Shown piece after piece: positions 1 to 10,521 of a stretch of 64,000 nucleotides of DNA. The notes under the pieces are model-generated. The model was given only the letters and a program-made list of their open reading frames with translations, did not search any database and had not been told where the DNA came from. The stretch spans positions 59,078,493-59,142,492 of the forward strand of contig NC_080575.1 of NCBI RefSeq assembly GCF_029962835.1, read 5' to 3'. The position numbers were made by a program, and so were the translations under genes. Every line of letters starts with the position of its first letter. Position 1 is the first letter of the stretch. This DNA is from Magnolia sinica. Its lineage: Eukaryota; Streptophyta; Magnoliopsida; Magnoliales; Magnoliaceae.

Positions 1-1
1 A

Positions 2-151
2 ATCGCATATTTGGAGAACAAGTTTGCTGGAATTCCAGATCAAGCAGAAATTATTCTTGAAGAAAAGTTAAAACACATCGCAGCTCAAATTCAGTTGAAG
101 GAAGATTTGCAGAAATATCTTAGAATATTAGGAGTCACCGATGAGTTGTAG
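2..151 (+). CDS. C-terminal tail of a plus-strand ORF, antisense to the Tat element
   Basis: From base 2 a plus-strand frame is open for 49 codons and ends in TAG at 149-151; its start lies outside the window. The peptide begins IAYLENKF, ends LRILGVTDEL and is rich in Glu, Lys, Gln and Leu, like an amphipathic or coiled-coil tail. It lies in the 3' region of a minus-strand Tat element, between integrase and the missing 3' LTR, and is read in the opposite direction. Tat-lineage elements are known to carry extra ORFs there, some antisense. I infer that this is such an ORF. A chance open frame or the end of an unrelated fragment cannot be excluded from 49 residues. Confidence 0.45.
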   Translation: MAYLENKFAGIPDQAEIILEEKLKHIAAQIQLKEDLQKYLRILGVTDEL

Positions 152-1425
152 AGAATTTTTTTTGTTTGTTTTGTTCTGTGTTTATTTTTTTTAGAACATG
201 TAACTCCTTTTGATTTTTAACTTATATTAATGAAAGCATCATGATATTTTGAGATAGTTCGCCTCTTCATAAATTTCCAATTTATGATTCATTTCAAGCA
301 TATTCATTTATGCAATCGTCTAACATGATATTTAATGAAGTGATGAAATGAAAATAATATATCATGATTGTTAGTATGGGATATCCTATATGATTCTTGT
401 TTTGGTAGGTGGCATTAGATTTTAATTTAGTTAGATAATCACACACAGTTTAAGCTCTTGAGTAGTGGAGTTGGGTCTCACGTGATTGGTCTCTGTAACT
501 CTTATGAGTTCATTGAACTTTTCACAACCTGGTGAGTTCACAAATTGTGATCCATCAGAGGGGCCCGGTGAAGCTACTGGGCTGTGAACTCGATTGGATT
601 TACACACAGGGTTGGCCGCAATAACTCTCTAGAGTTCATGGGGCGCACAAGGCAACCTTTGGGGTACCAAATCCAGGGTTGCTAGTCCATCGATGAGTAG
701 GTTTGAACCTTTTCTCATGAGTTACTACTAAAATCAAGCCAAGGATTTGGGGGGTCTTATGCATGGTTGGCCTATCTATGGACAATGGCCAAAGAGTGCA
801 ACATTGCAGTCCGCATTTTCTTCATCTGCAAGGTCGGACCCATTCACGGGAGGGCAATTTCATCCGTTCCCTGTGACGCTGTCGGAAAGCTATGTAGATG
901 ACATTGGTGTTACACGTGACTGGCCGTTGAGGACTTTTTAGCCTTTTAGGGCTTTTAGTCACTGGCTCCATCCGCTACCAGCATAGGTATGCATATGATG
1001 GCCTAGGCGGGCTTTTTAAGGCCATTGGCTTCTCACTGCTGCTCGAATAATAATGATGATAGGCCTTATGCGTAGTTGGCCATATAGGCTTGGCTAGGCT
1101 GCCTTAAATGATAAGGTACCATTGCTATCAGAATAATACATCATCGCTGCTGATAATATCTTTGACGATATGTTTATGATAGTATACTGGCTTGGTGATG
1201 ATACCAATTTCAGTAAGGTTCAACAAAGCTTGTTTAATGATGACAACAATGATTGCGATGATTGCTTTTCTTTATAATAATCACTGATGTGTAATCTTGA
1301 TATGCTTGTAAATTTCTTCTTTATTCGTTCATTTGAAAAAGAATACATGGCTTCACTTGTTCTTGCCCCCTTTTGATTTAGAAGCATTATGCTGATAATC
1401 TTCTGGATCAAAATTGTGACTATCT
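152..1425 (-). other. 3' non-coding region of the minus-strand Tat element
   Basis: No convincing coding potential on either strand. Positions about 400-1180 are the reverse complement of 17150-17898 joined to 22514-22640 in the plus-strand Tat element, so the two families share this block although their LTRs differ. The small plus-strand ORF at 747-941 lies within the shared non-coding block and is not supported as a gene. Confidence 0.7.
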
Positions 1426-1683
1426 TCAGGGACGATACTTCTTGATGAAGCATGCATTGACCGGTATACTGATACCCTGTCCATCTTTATCTACAACTCT
1501 ATATGCTCTATTGGAATATACCTCTGTTATTATGTATGGCCCATCCCATTTAGGCTCAAATTTGTCCCCTATTTTGCGGGTCACTACTATTGGTCTTTTT
1601 AACATCAGCACCATGTCTCCTTTCTTGAAAGAGCAATACTTGACTCGTTTATCAAAGGCAGCCGATATTCTTGCCTGATACAA
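1426..1683 (-). pseudogene. Tat integrase C-terminal domain
   Basis: An 85-residue minus-strand frame continues the integrase after its catalytic core. It shows the usual Ty3/gypsy C-terminal pattern: a basic start (YQARISAAFDKRVK), KKGDMVLMLKRP, then a GDKFEPKWDGPYII block and a final RVVDKDG-IPVNACFIKKY segment. In this family the GPF/Y-like module helps multimerisation and DNA binding. It is separated from the core by about 130 bases with a frame break, so it is a relic. Confidence 0.8.
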
Positions 1684-2480
1684 CTGTAATCATTGCTGAG
1701 CTGCCAGGCATTTTTCATCGAGTAGGTCCAGTTCTTCCAGCCTTATTTTTGCATTTTCATCATCTGTAATTGATTGATGTACTGCTACTCTAAGTAATGC
1801 AACTTGTGTTTCAAATGGGATGATCTTGTTGTTGTCCGGTGGGTAGTCCTATATGCTCACAATGCTTCTTGCAACTGTTCATCCCAATCACACTTGTTCC
1901 TGTCACTGTCTTCTTCAGTATCTTCACTATCGTCTTATTGAATACCTCTGCTAATCCATTGGCTGGTGGATAGTAAGGTGTTGAGAACGAGTGGTGAATA
2001 CTGAATTTTTGACACAGCTTTTCCATGCCTCTATTCTTGAAAGGGGTACCATTATCAGTTACGATTTTCTTTGGGATGTTGTGGCGATATATTATCGCGT
2101 GTTGGATGAAATTAACCATGTCTTTTTCTTTGACATTATGCAATGCGATTGCTTCACTCCACTTAGAGAAATAGTCTGTTACTGCTAGAATATATTGTTT
2201 TTCTTTAGATGAAGGCGGATTTATGGGACCAATAACATCCCCAAGTGGAGAAAGGCCAAGAAGTAATTGTTTGATGGAGATCTTCAGGGGGCATATGTAT
2301 GACATTTCCATGAATCTGACACTCATTGCATCGCTTCACGTAATCTATTGCGTCTTTAAACATTGTAGACCAGTAATACCCCATTCGATGTATCCAATAA
2401 AATAAATTTCGGCCAGCTTAATGTGCCCCACATTCCCCAGAGTGAGCATCTCGTAACATCTGCCCCACTTCTTGTTCATC
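1684..2480 (-). pseudogene. Tat integrase zinc finger and DDE core
   Basis: On the minus strand the HHCC zinc-binding part can be read in broken form from about 2480 to 2330 (AHSGECGAH, a stop, then later VKRCNECQ). The catalytic core is in the frame 1811-2326: first Asp in GDVIGPI, then YFSKWSEAI, second Asp in IVTDNGTPFKN, and the Glu in NGLAEVFNKTI. The catalytic triad is therefore visible, but stops and frame changes separate the finger, the core and the C-terminal part. In an active element this enzyme inserts the cDNA into the host chromosome. The order RT, RNase H, integrase is typical of Ty3/gypsy. Confidence 0.85.
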
Positions 2481-2728
2481 TAGACAACGCAACAACATCC
2501 CATTGTAAGATTTTCTGTATAACACTTTAATACATATGATGAACCTGCTCGATCTCTGCTTGATTTATTGTTTTTGTGCTGGATCTTCTAGCAAGATATC
2601 ATATTTGAGGTAATCTATGAAAGGTTGGCACCAATCATCCACTGTCACTTCCAAACATGATATAGGGAGTGCCTCAATGACTTCGTTAATAACTTCTGAA
2701 GAGGGTAAAAATCTTCTTTCCTCTATAG

Positions 2729-3130
2729 TTACTTGAAGAGGACACCTGTTTGACAGGATAGGGTTGCTGCTAGACTAGATAAAGCCTCTACCTTCGCATT
2801 TTCAGATTGCAGTACGTGCTTGATTTCAACGTGGTAGAATTGCTCTAGTAATTGCTGTGCATTTCGACAATACGGTAAGAGCTCTTGCTTTCTTTTTTCA
2901 AACTTAATCGTCAGTTGATTTATAATCAACCTGGAATCTCTAAAAATCTATAGCGTCTTTATCTTCATTTCTTGGGCAATTTCCATTCTAATGATGAGAG
3001 CTTGATATTCGACTTCATTGTTTGTGTGCGGTACCCAATGCAAAAGAATAGGGTAACAGATCACCTTGAGGAGTAATGAATATTACTCCTACGCCTGCTT
3101 CTGATGCTTGAGAAGCACCATCAAAATACA
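2729..3130 (-). pseudogene. Second (archaeal-like) RNase H domain of the Tat pol
   Basis: After the first RNase H the minus strand shows WQMYFDGASQASEAGVGVI and SFALGTAHKQ (C-terminal end of the frame 3015-3428), then, past a break, MIINQLTIKFEKRKQELLPY, QLLEQFYHVEIKHVLQSEN and ALSSLAATL (2729-2929). The FDGASQ start and the NAKVEALSSLA end match the extra archaeal-type RNase H known from Tat elements. At least one frameshift or stop divides it near 2930-3015. Confidence 0.8.
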
Positions 3131-3663
3131 TCTGCCACGGATTTTGCAATTCAGCCATCATAACCTGCTCATTGGGAAAATCATTGCTAATGGTTTCACT
3201 TTCTATTACAGGATGTGCTGCCAAGAAATCCGCCACTGCTTGTCCCTTCACTGCTTTCGCCGGCTCATAAGTAATCATATATTCCGAAAGTAACAACATC
3301 CATTTGGCCAATCTTCTCGATAACATTGGCCTTGTCATTAGAAACTTTATTGGATCTGCCCTTGAGATTAAAATTATATCGTGAGAGAGGCAATAATGTC
3401 TCAATTTCTGTACCGCAAATATTAACACCAGGCATCTTTCTCAATCGGAGAATAATTGCATTCTGCGCCTACCAGAGCTCGGCTTAGAAAATAAAGAGCT
3501 ATTTCTTTCCATCTTCATTTACCTGCGCTAATAAGGCTCCCAGCGAATTCTCGGCCTTAGATATGTACAAGATAAGTGGCTTACCTTTTATAGGAGGTGT
3601 TAATACTGGAGGTTGTTTTAATAGTTCCTTTATTGAATCGAACACGTTCTGACAGGCTTTGTC
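3131..3663 (-). pseudogene. First RNase H domain and connection of the Tat pol
   Basis: Downstream of RT on the minus strand the frame 3015-3428 begins with LIFAVQKLRHYCLSHDIILI and SRADPIKFLMTRPMLSRRLA, then KWMLLLSEYMITYEPAKAVK and GQAVADFLAAHPV, the usual C-terminal part of the Ty3/gypsy RNase H followed by the Tat tether. The upstream part of the domain (3429-3663) is in another frame and interrupted. Normally the domain degrades RNA in RNA-DNA hybrids during reverse transcription. Confidence 0.75.
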
Positions 3664-4527
3664 TCATACGAACTCTGTTCCTTTCTTCATCAAATGAGAA
3701 AACAACTGACATCTCCCTACTAGATTTGAAATAAAACGGCGAATATACGCTAGTTTTCCTTGTAAGCTTTTCAATTCCTTCAATGTTTTTGGTGGCGGCA
3801 TATCTTGAATGACCTTAACTTTCCCTGGATCAATCTCGATACCCTTATGCCTGATGACGAAACCGAGAAATTTTCCTGACGACACCCCGAAAGCACACTT
3901 AGCTGGGTTCATTTTTAGCTGCTTCTTTCTGAGCTGACGAAAGACTGATGCCAGATGCTCGTGATGTTCCTGATAATTACCTGACCTGACCACCAGATCA
4001 TCTACATAACATTCAACATGCTTGTGCATCATGTCTTGAAAGATAATTTGCATTGCCCTTTGGTACGTCGCCCCAGCATTCTTGAGACCGAATGACATAA
4101 CCTTGTAGTAGTAAATTCCTGGCGAAGTTCTGAATGCTGTTGCTTCTTCATCTTTGGGAGCTATTCTAATTTGATTATAACCAGCATAGCCATCCATGAA
4201 AGACATGACAACATATTGTGTCGTACTATCAATCAACAATTCCGTTATTGGGAGAGGAAAGTCATCTTTCGGGCAAGCTTCATTCAGGTCTTTGAAATCA
4301 ACGCACACCTTGATCTATCCATTTTTCTTCTTTACTGGGACAACGTTCGATATCCACTTAGGATATTTGACCTCTCTGATGAACCCGACTTTTATCAGCT
4401 TGTTCACTTCTTCTTCTATCAAAGGAACCAAGTCTAGGTGAAATCGTCTATGCGCTTGCTTAATTGGCCTTTTGTCCTTAGAAATGTTCAATTGATGCAT
4501 TGCTACTGAGGGTTCCAAAACTGACAT
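3664..4527 (-). pseudogene. Tat reverse transcriptase
   Basis: Two adjoining minus-strand frames (4315-4527 and 3664-4308) cover the RT domain. The first has the RRFHLDLVPLIEEEVNKLIK start and the PKWISNVVPVKKKNG block; the second has CVDFKDLNEACPKDDFPLP, SFMDGYAGYNQI, TAFRTSPGIYYYKVMSFGLK, NAGATYQRAM and the catalytic YVDDLVV, followed by the thumb (KCAFGVSSGKFLGFVI and PPPKTLKELKSLQGKLAYI). The catalytic DD pair is intact; a stop separates the two frames at about 4309-4314. The NAGATYQRAM and YVDDLVV wording is close to Tat-lineage polymerases. Confidence 0.92.
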
Positions 4528-5586
4528 TTCCGTATATGTCCAGGCAAAGACATCTTTATTTTCTTTTAGGAGTTGGACACATTTTTCGGCTTCTTACTCA
4601 AGAAGACTGACACTTATGAATGTGTTTCTTAGCTCTTCTTCTGTACCCAGATTTATTTCTCGCAAAATATCAATCGTCGGCTGCCCCCTGTCTTCTATTT
4701 GCTTCGGAGCTATCTCATGGTGCTTAAGTATTTCAGGATCTGTTTCTGATAGTTGATCGACTGTGACCATATTCACTGAAGACTCTGCCCCCGATCCTTG
4801 AAAATTTCCTCACCTCTTCTGACCGACTCCGATAGGGATCTGAATTCCTTTTCCATGATTCAAGCCATTAGGTTATTTGTAATCAAAACCCATGCTCTTC
4901 ATGATTTTCCTACTTGCCGGACTATATTTCTTAAGATCACGAGATGTCAGCTTTCTGTGATATACATTATTCTTAACTTTTTCTTCTATCTTTGCTTTTG
5001 AAGGGGCACAGAATTCAATTGGCTCTGGATACTTCATGCTGGCTTTGACATGAAATCTTTCCGAAATAGCCGAAAATGGCAGGTTTCTTTTAGCATATGG
5101 TAATGGCATTGTGTAATTCGACTGTAGGATTCTTAATTGTTCTAGCGATAATAACATTAATGGCGGCTGTCCTGGTTGTCTCAGATGTTTCGGCATAAAA
5201 TAGAACTTCTTCTTTGCTTCTAAAACTCTAGACGGTCTTCCCTTTTTAGATTCCTCTCTCATAACTTTCGCATGAACATTTTCAAGGGCTTTGTTTTTAT
5301 CACTCTTTCTCTCTTCTTCTCTGGTGAATCTGTCGTAATAACTAGCGTCTGTAAAGAAGGCTTCGACTTTTGTATATGACTTCGCATCGGCCATTACTTT
5401 ATAATGTATTCCATTCTTACAGTACTTGAAACATTGGTGTAGGGTAGAAGGTATAATACCATATTGATGTATCTATGGTCTTCCTAAGGGGAGATTGTAT
5501 GTCGTGACTGCATTAATTACATGGCAAACAACATTAGTAGTTAATTCTCATATTTCCAATGTCATTGTAATTTTACCGAGCGCGCG
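4528..5586 (-). pseudogene. Protease-RT linker region of the Tat pol
   Basis: The region between protease and RT holds two minus-strand frames, 4594-4776 (ITVDQLSET-like, acidic; the segment just before RT) and 4873-5394 (173 residues with EEERKSDKNKALENVH, KKKFYFMPKHLRQPGQPPL and SPASRKIMKSMGFDY). It occupies the normal place of the long spacer in Tat pol. I recognise no enzymatic motif. Frames are broken, including around 5395-5586. Confidence 0.6.
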
Positions 5587-6000
5587 CTACCCATCTTGAT
5601 TAAAGCCCTGTATCATCATTCCACTAGGGCGTAGATCAGAATGATGGTAGCTCAATTTATTCAACATCATTAGTGGTAATAAACTTACCGCAGACCCATT
5701 GTCAAGCATAATTCGCTTAACCTCCCTGCCACGGATGTGGCCCACTATCATTAGTGGCCTATTATGCCCTGTATCACAGGCTAGATCATCGTTAGAGAAG
5801 GAAACTACTGGCATGCAGTCCTCTTGTTCTTTGTGTTCTTCATTTTCCATTTCCGCAAGCAATGTTTCTTTGACATCATGGTCGGATAGTGCTTGAATCA
5901 GACTTTGCCGAAAGTCTTCTGATAACTTTAGCCCGTCATAAATGCTTAACTGAGCCGGTATGCCTTTCAAGTTACTTACTACATCATAATTCACCTTTGC
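5587..6000 (-). pseudogene. Tat aspartic protease
   Basis: The minus-strand frame 5587-6315 ends with a retropepsin-like block: RPLMIVGHIRGREVKRIMLD, then NGSAVSLLPLMMLNKL and SDLRPSGMMIQGFNQDG. The catalytic triplet reads D-N-G where D-S/T-G is usual, followed by the hydrophobic SLLP strand. In this lineage the enzyme matures the Gag-Pol polyprotein. The frame stops soon after, so the downstream flap region is disconnected. The N-terminal part of this frame (6000-6315) is Lys/Arg-rich linker. Confidence 0.75.
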
Positions 6001-6236
6001 TGCCTCATTCTTTTCTTCCTTTTCACAACTGTTACGCTGATCGTCAATGATCTCTTTTCTTGTGACTCTGATTTTCTGCCTTAGGGGACTTGCCATTCTT
6101 TTTCCTGGTCGCAGTATGATTACGACGGCCTTTCCTGTCATCTTAAGATTTTCTTTACCTGTTCTTTTATGAATACTTTCCTGAACTATTAGTACATTTA
6201 CTGTTGCCTTTGTGTCTCTTTCTTTCTCTTTTCTGA

Positions 6237-7483
6237 TCAATATCTCCCCCCTATTATTCTTTGTATTATGTATTTCAACGTGTAACAATTTTCTATCGGG
6301 TGCCCCACTAGACAATGATAACGGTAGAAATCCCTTTCTCTCGTTCTTGTTGCATCTTCAGGACGCTTCGATGCGGGTAATTCTATTGTACTCCAGCTTT
6401 TAATAGCTGGTTCATCATGGGAATGACATCTTCCCTGTTGAACGCAAACCCTTCGTGAGAGAATTAAGTTGTCTGGGCCTTTTTCCACTGAATCTGCTTC
6501 TAGGACGGCTTGATTCTTCTTTTCATTCTTTCATTTTTTTCTCCTGAATCTCTTATCTCTTGACTTCTTTTCTCATGATCCACAGTGTTTGTGATCAACC
6601 TACTGGGTCCTCTCTCAGCCTTTTCATAGTGAAATGCTGGCATTTTTTGGGTCATCAGCTCTAGGGCGTGGGCTTTGGTGGTCAGGTCACGGAAAGTCTT
6701 TATATCGGCACTGGTAAGCCCAAACGCGATTCCCGTCTCCATGGAGTTTAAGCACATCTCCAAAAATTTTCTGTAAGAGGCTCTTAATGTTTTCCATCTG
6801 TCTATGAATTTCTCCACAGGTTCCCCTTCTCTCTGCCGTACAGAAGCTAACTCTGTAATGCTAATGTCGCGTTATGATGAGAAGAAATTTGACATAAAAG
6901 TGTCTTGCATTTGTTCCCAAGTGCGTATCAATCCTGGAGCCAAACTAAAATACCATCGGAATGCCTTACTTGTCAGAGAAGATCCGACCAATCATAGGCA
7001 ATATTGTGGTATCGTGGAGAAATTTCCCATGCTGGTGATGAAATGCATCAAATGTTCCTCCGGCGATCCGTCCCCATTAAACTTCTGGAAGTCTGGGTGC
7101 TTGAAGTTAACTGAAAAGGGGACATCTTCTACTTCCCTCAGATATGGTGTTCGATATCTGAATCAGCCAATACTCTCACGTTCCCTTTCTGTTCTGACAG
7201 CTTCTTTAACAACTTGTCATACTTCTTCTTGGGTTATGGTTCTCACTATTAGAGCAAATCCGAGCGATCCTGTCCCCGGTGGCTGAAAGCCTTCGGGTTG
7301 GTGTTCTTGTCTATTTATCATGCCCATTATTGGAAGAGTTGCCATCTGGGCTATGTTGTGCTCGAGAGTTGCTAAAGCTTCTCTGAGATTTCTACATTCT
7401 TCCATCAGCGTTCTCTGTGCTTGGGCCATTTCATTCATATGGTCCTTTGTAGTTGGCATAGTTTCCTGATTTGTTCCGACCAT
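6237..7483 (-). pseudogene. Tat gag (matrix/capsid/nucleocapsid), broken
   Basis: Three minus-strand frames make up gag. The N-terminal frame 7217-7483 starts with MVGTNQETMPTTKDHMNEMA and has a helical heptad-like stretch. The central capsid region can be read through stops between 7216 and 6818 and includes LAPGLIRTWEQMQDTFMSNF. It continues in 6500-6817 with EKFIDRWKTLRASYRKFLEM and FGLTSADIKTFRDLTTKAHA. The last frame 6237-6488 has a decayed zinc knuckle, YHCLVGHPIENCYTLK, lacking the first Cys of the usual C-x2-H-x4-H-type finger. Gag forms the particle in active elements; here several stops and frame shifts break it. The long plus-strand frame over 6804-7286 is its shadow. Confidence 0.85.
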
Positions 7484-8260
7484 GTGTACTGTGGCTTACC
7501 CGCTTCTTGAAGAAGCTGTAGTCGAGTAGGATGGGAATATATTGATGTGATGGGGCTTACAAAGAGAGGAGTCTCATTCGATTTTCCTGTACTTCCGCTG
7601 CAACTGATTGATCGGGGTGATATAGAAGTAGGTGATCCTATGAGTAGTGCCTTACCCTTTTGTTCTTTTGTCCATTGGACTCTTGGAGCAATCAGAGCCA
7701 GGAAGTCACGTTGATGTTAACTGCAGAGCTGTTTACCCAGGATATATTGCAAGAGGGGCAAGTTCGGGATTCTTTTTAGCAGCATTCCATGTTATTGGTC
7801 CCCGAGCTCTTGGCGAAGGTAGACTTGTTCTGAATCTTCTTGCATTTCGAGCTTTCGTCCTTCGGGATGTCACGACAATCCAATCTTCATCACCTTCCAG
7901 TGCTTAAGGTGAAGTAGACACGACTCCAACCATTGTTCGGGTCAAGTCATCTTTGCATGCGGGGGTGTGGGTCTCACGCCATAGAGGCCGGTCCGGTGTG
8001 TATTCCACTATGAATCTAGTTGTAGTGAAATAGAAGTTCACTTTTCTCATTGAGTTTGCCATTGATCGTAGTTCATAATTTTATCTTTTTACCTTCAATA
8101 TAAACATGAAATTGTAATTATTATTTGAATAGTAACGTAATCTATCTGAGAGATGAAGGGGAGGATGTTCCCACCGAGAGTCGCCATTTTGGAGTCAGAA
8201 AGATACCAAACTACAACAAAAGTATTATAACCTTCTCAATGTTAACATTAAATAAGATAG
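7484..8260 (-). other. 5' leader of the minus-strand Tat element
   Basis: Untranslated leader between PBS and gag. It contains a second PBS-like site (8169-8186) and a motif, GGGAACATCCTCCCCTTCAT on the minus strand near 8153-8172, shared with the plus-strand Tat element at 15635-15655. The small ORFs at 7647-7907 and 8125-8355 on the plus strand have no recognisable content. Confidence 0.6.
8169..8186 (-). other. Second PBS-like site
   Basis: On the minus strand the sequence is TGGCGACTCTCGGTGGGA, very close to the PBS of the plus-strand Tat element (TGGCGACTCTGCTGGGGA). It lies about 90 bp downstream of the true PBS. The corresponding place in the other Tat element (15622-15639) holds a decayed version. 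Confidence 0.55.
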
Positions 8261-8278
8261 ATCCCCAGTGGAGTCGCC
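8261..8278 (-). other. Primer binding site of the minus-strand Tat element
   Basis: Reverse complement reads GGCGACTCCACTGGGGAT, starting 4 bases inside the LTR end. This is the Tat/Ogre-type PBS, reported for that lineage as complementary to a tRNA-Arg 3' end. Confidence 0.85.
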
Positions 8279-8282
8279 TCTT

Positions 8283-9077
8283 TGTTTCGAACAAGAAACA
8301 AATGCATTTGATTTGGGAAATTATCTTATTCAAATATAATAGAGATAATGTATGAAGAACACTCATTGTATTATTAACATTGAGTTCATTTACATCCTCG
8401 AATATCCCTTAATTCTAAGCTAGATTATTTAAAATATGAAAATTAACAAAGTTTGAATGTCGAATCTGAATATCAAATTCGGCAGCATTTCGACTTGTAG
8501 TTTGATTATCTCTTTAAGAGGAATATTTTGCAGATTTGATCATCTGATCTCCCTCTCTTGAGCTTATATCCTTATATAAAAGGAGAACTGGAAATGGTGA
8601 AGATCGACAATTTCGACAGCATAACAGCTTCAACCCTTACTGGTTATACAACAGCTCTGTTGCGTGGGCCGCATAACCAATATGGTTTGCGTGGACCCTA
8701 GCAAACCCTTGCGTTCTTCTTCTCCTACCTTCAAAATCTTTCGGAGCTCTGATCTTGTTCCAAAATCTTCCAACCCCCAAATGAGAGGGAGAGTGGGGTA
8801 TTTATAGACCTTCACACGTGCGAACCCTCAATCTTGGTGCCATGGGGCCCACCTTTCATCTGAACAACATCTTTATCCCTTTAATAGGTTCGCAAAACCA
8901 ACAGGACCATTTGCGTGGGTCGCACAATCAATAAATCCTTTACGCGACTCACACAACTAATATTTCCTTTGTGTGGCTTGCACGATCTCAAAAAATGGTA
9001 TTCTTTCTCATTTTTTCTTCTATTCTTCTACTTTCTTGATCTTTGATCTTTGTCCTTCTTCTTTTTATGCCTTAACA
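8283..9077 (-). repeat. 5' LTR of the minus-strand Tat element
   Basis: 795 bp. Read on the minus strand it starts TGTTAAGGCATAAAAAG and ends GTTTCTTGTTCGAAACA, i.e. TG...CA. It is matched along its length by the solo LTR at 9703-10521, which fixes both ends. It contains GC-rich words of the type tttgcgtgg-ctcgcacaa repeated near 8890-8990. The small minus-strand frame at 8630-8815 is LTR sequence. Confidence 0.9.
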
Positions 9078-9702
9078 TTCTTCATAGTTTGTGCTCGCAA
9101 GCTGATGGAGTCTTCATAGTTTATTCTTGCAAGTTATTGGAGTCTTCACAGTTTGTGCGCATGAAGTGTTTGTGTCTTTACAGTTTGTGCTCGTAAGCTG
9201 TTAGATTCTTTACAGTTTGTGCATCCAAATTGTTGGAGTAGTCATAGTTTTTGGTCCCAAGTTATTGGAGTCTTCACAGTTTGTGTGCGCAACCTGATGG
9301 AGTCTTCATAATTTGTGCTTGCAAGTTGTTGGAGTCTTCACAGTTTGTGCATGCAAATTGTAGGAGTCTTCATAGTTTGTGCTCGTAAGCTGATGCAGTC
9401 TTCACGATTTGTTCTCGCAAGTTGTTGGAGTCTTCATAGTTTTATGCATAAAGTGTTTAAGTGTTCACAATTAATGCTCACAAGCTATTGGATTCTTCAC
9501 AGTTTGTGCTCGCAAGCTGTTGGAGTCTTCACAGTTTGTGCTTGCAAATTGTTGGAATCTTCACAGTTTGTGCTTGTAAGCTATTGGAGTCTTTAAAGTT
9601 TATGCTCGCAAGCTGTTGGAGTCTTCATAGTTTGTGCTCGCAAGCTGATGGAGTCTTCATAGTTTATTCTCGCAAGTTGTTGGAGTCTTTATAGTTTGTG
9701 CG
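9078..9702. repeat. 32-bp satellite, block 1
   Basis: About 19 tandem monomers of the 32-bp satellite; the monomer begins cagtttgtgctcgc and ends ttggagtcttca. The block lies between the LTR of the minus-strand Tat element and the solo LTR. Stop-free plus-strand frames here (for example 9315-9596) are products of the repeat, not genes. Confidence 0.95.
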
Positions 9703-10521
9703 TGTTTCGAACAAGAAACAAATGCATTTGATTTGGAAAATTATCTTATTCAAATGTAACAAAGATAATGTATGAAGAACAATCATTGTATTATTAACAT
9801 TGAGTTCATTTACATCCTCGAATATCCCTTGATTTTGAGATATATTATTTAAAATACAAAAATTGACAAAGTTCGAATGTTGAATCTGAATATCAAATTC
9901 GGCAGCATTTCAACTTGTAGTTCGATCATCTCTTTAAGAGGAATACTATGCAGATTTGATCATCTGATCTCCCCCTCTTGAGCTTATATCCTTATGCAAA
10001 AGGAGAACTGGAAATGGTGAAGATCAACAGTTTCGGCAGCATAACAGCTCCAACCCTTACTGGCTGTACAACAGCCCTGTTGCGTGGGCCATGCAACCAA
10101 TATGGTTTGCGGGGGCCCACGTAAACCCTTGCGCTCTTCTCCTCATACCTTTAAAATCTTCTGGAGCTCTGATCTTCTTCCAAAATTTTCGACCCCCAAA
10201 TGAGAGAGGAGTGGGGTATTTATAGACCTTCACACGTACGAACCCTCGATCTTGGTGCCATAGGACCCACCTTCTATCTGAATAACATCTTTATCACTTT
10301 ACTCGGTTCGCGCAACAGACAGGACCATTTGCGCAGTTCGCGCAATTAATAAATCCTTCAAGTGGATCGCGTAACTAATATTTCCTTTATGCGGCTCGCA
10401 CAACTAATATATCTTTTGCGTAGCTCGCACGATCTCATAAAATGGTATTCTTTCTCATTTTTTCTTATATTCTTCTACTTTCTTGATATTTGATATTTGT
10501 CCTTCTTTTTATTCCTTAACA
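9703..10521 (-). mobile_element. Solo LTR of the Tat family (5-bp duplication GTGCG)
   Basis: 819 bp, aligned end to end with the LTR at 8283-9077. It starts in plus reading with tgtttcgaacaagaaac and ends ccttaaca. GTGCG occurs directly before (9698-9702) and after it (10522-10526), and joining the flanks restores a normal satellite monomer (tttgtgcgcacaaagtg). This is the footprint of an insertion followed by LTR-LTR recombination that removed the interior. Confidence 0.95.

Larger units (their letters stand above)
1..9077 (-). mobile_element. Tat-lineage Ty3/gypsy retrotransposon, partial (3' LTR outside window)
   Basis: Read on the minus strand the order is LTR (8283-9077), PBS, gag, protease, reverse transcriptase, RNase H, a second RNase H-like domain, integrase, then about 1.4 kb of 3' non-coding DNA reaching the left edge. 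The PBS (GGCGACTCCACTGGGG type), the second RNase H after the first and the long post-integrase region are known traits of the Tat/Ogre lineage. Coding parts are broken by frameshifts and stops, so this copy cannot be autonomous. Its right end abuts the 32-bp satellite, so it inserted into that array; the expected flanking duplication there would be TTCTT (9078-9082), but the other end is not visible. Confidence 0.9.

Noticed and set aside
747..941. 64-codon plus-strand ORF
   Set aside because: It lies in the Tat 3' block whose other copy (17400-17650) does not keep the frame open.
6804..7286. 160-codon plus-strand ORF
   Set aside because: It is the antisense shadow of the Tat gag capsid region, which reads clearly on the minus strand.
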